DNA from: Gemmatimonadota bacterium
GTDB taxonomy: Bacteria > Gemmatimonadota > Gemmatimonadetes > Longimicrobiales > Gaopeijiaceae
DNA length: 9,040 nucleotides
Reading direction: 5' to 3'
Assembly: GCA_026713345.1 (NCBI GenBank)
Contig: JAPOOQ010000488.1
Coordinates: 1 to 9,040, forward strand
Part shown: positions 6,682 to 9,040 of the stretch, piece by piece
How the letters are laid out: each line of letters starts with the position of its first letter
Position numbering within the stretch: the stretch's first letter is position 1
Made by a program: the position numbers and the translations under genes
The notes under the pieces: generated by a model
The model's database searches: none
Told to the model about the DNA's origin: nothing
Seen by the model: only the letters and a program-made list of their open reading frames with translations

Positions 6682-8442
6682 ATGAGCTGGGAAGCCTGGT
6701 TGACTCTCGCGGTGGTGGCGGTCGCGGTCGTGCTGCTGGCGCGCGATCTGGTCGCGCCGGCGGTGACCTTCATGGGAGCCGTCGTGATCCTCCTGGTCGC
6801 GGGGGTGGTCACGCCCGAACAGGCCTTCCAGGGCTTCGCCAACCCCGCGCCGATCACCGTAGCGGCGCTCTACGTGCTCGCTCGCGCGGTCGAGAAGAGC
6901 GGGGCGCTGCAGCCGATCGTGCGCGCCACCCTGGGCGCCGGGCGGAATGTGCGGCTGGCGCTGTTGCGGCTGACCGTGCCGGTCGCGGCCGCGTCCGCCT
7001 TCCTGAACAACACCCCCATCATCGCCATGCTCGCTCCCCAGGTGGACGAGTGGGCGGACCGGCGCGGCGATTCGGCCTCGCGCTACCTCATGCCGCTCTC
7101 GTTCGCGGCGATTCTGGGCGGGATGACCACCCTGATCGGCACCTCGACCAACCTCGTGGTGTCGGGTCTCCTGGAGACCGAGGGGTACGAGCCCTTCACG
7201 ATGTTCGAGCTCACGCGGATCGCGCTGCCGATCGCGCTGGTCGGCCTCGCGATCAACGCGCTCGCCGCCCCCAGGCTGCTCCCGGACCGGCTTCCGCCCC
7301 GGCAGGAGGCGCGCTCGGGAGGACGCAGCTTTACGGTGCGCATGATCGTGGAGCCCGGCGGCCCGCTGGACGGCCATCCGGTGGGCCACGCACAGGGGCT
7401 GCTGCCGAAAGACGCGCAAATCGTCTACTTCGAGCGGGACGGGGAGGGGGCGGGCCAGATCGCGCCCGACAAGGTGCTGAAGGGAGGCGACTTCCTGACC
7501 CTTCTCGGGGACACGGAGACGGTGCTCGGCCTGCACGACATCTCGGGGCTGGCGTCGGCGCAGCAGCCGCACCTGCCGTACGAGTTCCGCAGTCCGCGCC
7601 ACGCCTGCTTCGAGGCCATCGTGGCGACCGAATCGCCGCTGGTCGGGCACAGCCTCGTCGATGTCAGCTTTCTGGCCCGCTACCAGGCGACCGTGCTGGC
7701 GATCCACCGGTCCGGCGAACCGGTCCGCGGCCACCTGGCGCGCACCCCGCTCAAGCCCGGCGACACCCTGCTCGTCATCGCCGACCGCGGGTTCGGGGAG
7801 CGCTGGCGGGACCGCGACGACTTCGCGCTCCTGTCGCTCCTCGGCGCGCCCTCACCGGAACCGACCCGGAACGCCTGGACGGTCCTGGCGATCGGCGCGG
7901 CGATCGTGCTGGGCGCAGGTTTCAATATCCTCCCGATCCTGCACCTGTCGCTGCTGGGCGCGCTGGCGCTGGTCGGCCTGGGCATCCTCACCCCCAACGA
8001 GGCGAAGGACTCGATCGACTTCGATGTGATTGTGGTGATCGGGGCGGCCTTCGGGCTGGCGGCGGCCGTGGAGAGCTCCCAGCTCGGGACGGCGGCGGCC
8101 CAGGTGGTGGCGGAAGGCTTCGGCCGCTTCGGTGCGCAGGGCGCGATGGCGGGCATCGTGATCCTGACGGTCGCCCTGAGTTCGATCATCACCAACAACG
8201 CCGCGGCGGCGCTGGTGCTGCCGATCGCGATCTCCACCGGCGCCGGTTTCGGGATTGACGTGCGGACGGTAGCGGTGGCGGTCGCGCTATCCGCCTCCGC
8301 CTCGTTCATGACGCCGGTCGCCTACCAGACGAACCTGATGGTCTACGGACTCGGAGGGTACCGATTCGGCGACTACGCGCGGCTGGGCACGCCGCTCACC
8401 CTGGTGGTGCTGGTGGTGGTGCTGGCGACGGTGGCGGGGTAG
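6682..8442 (+). CDS. SLC13 (DASS)-family permease with two TrkA-C (RCK_C) domains
   Basis: The 586-aa product has the layout of bacterial SLC13/ArsB-superfamily carriers with a central soluble part. The N-terminal membrane half (residues 1-198) contains 'SAFLNNTPIIAMLAP' (105-119), the substrate/sodium hairpin motif, and 'LIGTSTNLVVSG' (151-162). The soluble middle (about 216-388) holds two RCK_C domains: 217-290 with 'GHPVGHAQGLLPKDAQIVYFER' and 'LKGGDFLTLLGD', then 308-385 with 'ESPLVGHSLVDVSFLARYQATVLAIHR' and 'LKPGDTLLVIAD'. The C-terminal membrane half (398-585) has the inverted counterpart motifs 'SSIITNNAAAALVLP' (500-514) and 'TPVAYQTNLMVYG' (544-556). Relatives move sulfate, di- or tricarboxylates, usually with sodium; the TrkA-C-bearing group includes sulfate transporters, but the substrate cannot be set from sequence alone. 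ATG 6682 has GGGAGG 10 nt upstream. The next gene starts 8 bp after the stop, suggesting one transcript. Confidence 0.9.
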   Translation: MSWEAWLTLAVVAVAVVLLARDLVAPAVTFMGAVVILLVAGVVTPEQAFQGFANPAPITVAALYVLARAVEKSGALQPIVRATLGAGRNVRLALLRLTVPVAAASAFLNNTPIIAMLAPQVDEWADRRGDSASRYLMPLSFAAILGGMTTLIGTSTNLVVSGLLETEGYEPFTMFELTRIALPIALVGLAINALAAPRLLPDRLPPRQEARSGGRSFTVRMIVEPGGPLDGHPVGHAQGLLPKDAQIVYFERDGEGAGQIAPDKVLKGGDFLTLLGDTETVLGLHDISGLASAQQPHLPYEFRSPRHACFEAIVATESPLVGHSLVDVSFLARYQATVLAIHRSGEPVRGHLARTPLKPGDTLLVIADRGFGERWRDRDDFALLSLLGAPSPEPTRNAWTVLAIGAAIVLGAGFNILPILHLSLLGALALVGLGILTPNEAKDSIDFDVIVVIGAAFGLAAAVESSQLGTAAAQVVAEGFGRFGAQGAMAGIVILTVALSSIITNNAAAALVLPIAISTGAGFGIDVRTVAVAVALSASASFMTPVAYQTNLMVYGLGGYRFGDYARLGTPLTLVVLVVVLATVAG

Positions 8443-8450
8443 GGACAAGG

Positions 8451-9040
8451 TTGCGCGCACCCCAGCCTGCCTCCCGTGGCCTCCCAATCCGGATCCTGCC
8501 GCGCTTCTTCAAGGCGCACGGACACGGCAACGACTACCTGGTCTTCGAGGAGGGCCCCGGGGCGCCGTTGACGACGGGACTGATCCGGGCCATCTGCGAC
8601 CGGCGCCGGGGCCCGGGGAGTGACGGGATCGTGGTCGTGGAGTCTGGGTGGCGGGACGGGGAGCCGCGGCTGCGGATGTTCAACCCGGACGGGAGCGAAT
8701 TCGAGCGCAGCGGGAACGGGCTCAGGATCGCGGGGGTGTACCTGCGGCGGTGCGGGGCCGCGCCTGAGGGGTGGTTTCCGGTGACGGCCGGCGGGGACCG
8801 TGTGCGGCTGCGCGTGTCGGGGCCGGGCGAGGACGGCGCCTGGGACGCCAGCGTGGAGATGGGGAAGGTGGGCTTCCCGGTCGGGCCGCCGTTCGTGGAT
8901 CCGGACGCGGTGGACGGGCGGGGGAGGGTGGCGGTGTCGCTGCCGCGCGAGGGAGGGGGTGGGGGGGGAGGGGACGCGCCGGTCAAGGTGGAGGGGATCC
9001 CGGCTTCGGTGGGGAATCTCCATGCGGTAGCGTTCGCTTC
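8451..9040 (+). CDS. dapF: Diaminopimelate-epimerase-like protein, N-terminal part (3' end outside window), Ser in place of first catalytic Cys
   Basis: An open frame without stops runs from TTG 8451 to the window end (196 full codons). The start is chosen because AGGG at 8441-8444 lies 6 nt upstream and no ATG or GTG exists in frame before the conserved domain; a CTG at 8496 would also fit the domain boundary. Family motifs: 'FFKAHGHGNDYLVF' (residues 19-32, DapF HGxGND), 'ICDRRRGPGSDGIVVVE' (48-64), 'RMFNPDGSEFERSGNGLR' (75-92) and 'VGNLHAVAF' (187-195, DapF GNPH). In DapF the first motif Cys sits in CGNG; here the codon at 8709-8711 is AGC, Ser87. GNPH is also changed to GNLH. Genuine DapF converts LL- to meso-diaminopimelate for lysine and peptidoglycan. 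The second catalytic Cys lies beyond the window. A Gly-rich insert (about residues 167-174) precedes the last motif. It follows the permease by 8 bp. It may be a true epimerase subfamily or a paralogue with other chemistry. Confidence 0.82.
   Translation, partial: MRAPQPASRGLPIRILPRFFKAHGHGNDYLVFEEGPGAPLTTGLIRAICDRRRGPGSDGIVVVESGWRDGEPRLRMFNPDGSEFERSGNGLRIAGVYLRRCGAAPEGWFPVTAGGDRVRLRVSGPGEDGAWDASVEMGKVGFPVGPPFVDPDAVDGRGRVAVSLPREGGGGGGGDAPVKVEGIPASVGNLHAVAFA
8951..8973 (+). other. G-quadruplex-type motif in the dapF-like coding strand
   Basis: Four G runs of 3, 5, 8 and 4 bases are separated by single A or T bases. This fits a very short-loop G-quadruplex pattern in the coding strand and so in the mRNA. 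It encodes a poly-Gly stretch that standard DapF does not need. Homopolymer runs like this are also prone to slippage and sequencing error, though the frame stays open through it and the conserved GNLH motif follows in frame. Confidence 0.5.

Noticed and set aside
6586..7734. Minus-strand open frame (about 382 codons) opposite the permease N-terminal half
   Set aside because: Its Arg/Gln/His-rich translation is the expected mirror of GC-rich membrane-protein codons; the + strand carries the conserved SLC13 motifs.
8402..8439. GGT/GCT-rich tandem-like repeat (CTGGTGGTG...)
   Set aside because: It simply encodes the Leu/Val-rich last helix of the permease; units are irregular.
8373..9023. Minus-strand open frame (about 216 codons) opposite the end of the permease and the dapF-like gene
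   Set aside because: Pro/Arg/His-rich with no family signal, while the + strand frame shows successive DapF motifs without a stop.

Overview
The window is high-GC bacterial DNA with all supported genes on the + strand. The likely source is a Gemmatimonadota-type bacterium, or another high-GC relative of the Bacteroidota/FCB group. This rests on a SusC/SusD outer-membrane pair in GC-rich DNA, a secreted FG-GAP plus choice-of-anchor-B protein of a kind common in such genomes, and frequent TTG/GTG starts. The assignment is inference; there is no rRNA or marker gene here to prove it.

Region 1 (1-3572) is the end of a nutrient-uptake operon. It holds the C-terminal part of a SusC/RagA-type TonB-dependent receptor, a complete SusD/RagB lipoprotein 21 bp downstream, and a small predicted lipoprotein of unknown family whose start overlaps the susD end by 41 bp. 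A 12-bp perfect hairpin sits just after the susD stop, inside the coding sequence of the small lipoprotein. A very long hairpin followed by a T run (3506-3572) probably ends the operon. SusC and SusD together would bind an unknown glycan or peptide at the surface and import it with TonB energy.

Region 2 (3573-6269) holds one large secreted protein (798 aa) made of two beta-propellers: seven FG-GAP blades, then a choice-of-anchor-B (LVIVD-like) propeller. No C-terminal anchor is visible. Its 5' leader carries several inverted repeats.

Region 3 (6270-9040) reads as a compact housekeeping-like cluster: a small four-helix membrane protein of the phage-holin-IV/YvlD family, an SLC13-type permease with two cytosolic TrkA-C (RCK_C) domains, and, 8 bp later, the N-terminal two thirds of a diaminopimelate-epimerase-like protein that runs off the window. 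That last gene has Ser where DapF has its first catalytic Cys.

No tRNA, rRNA, CRISPR array, insertion sequence or integrase was recognised. No gene-free stretch exceeds 300 bp; the longest (3479-3739, 261 bp) holds the terminator and the structured leader. I see no clear evidence for a wholly new multi-gene system. The best leads are the Ser-variant DapF-like protein, the uncharacterised SusCD-linked lipoprotein, and the double-propeller protein with repeated His motifs.
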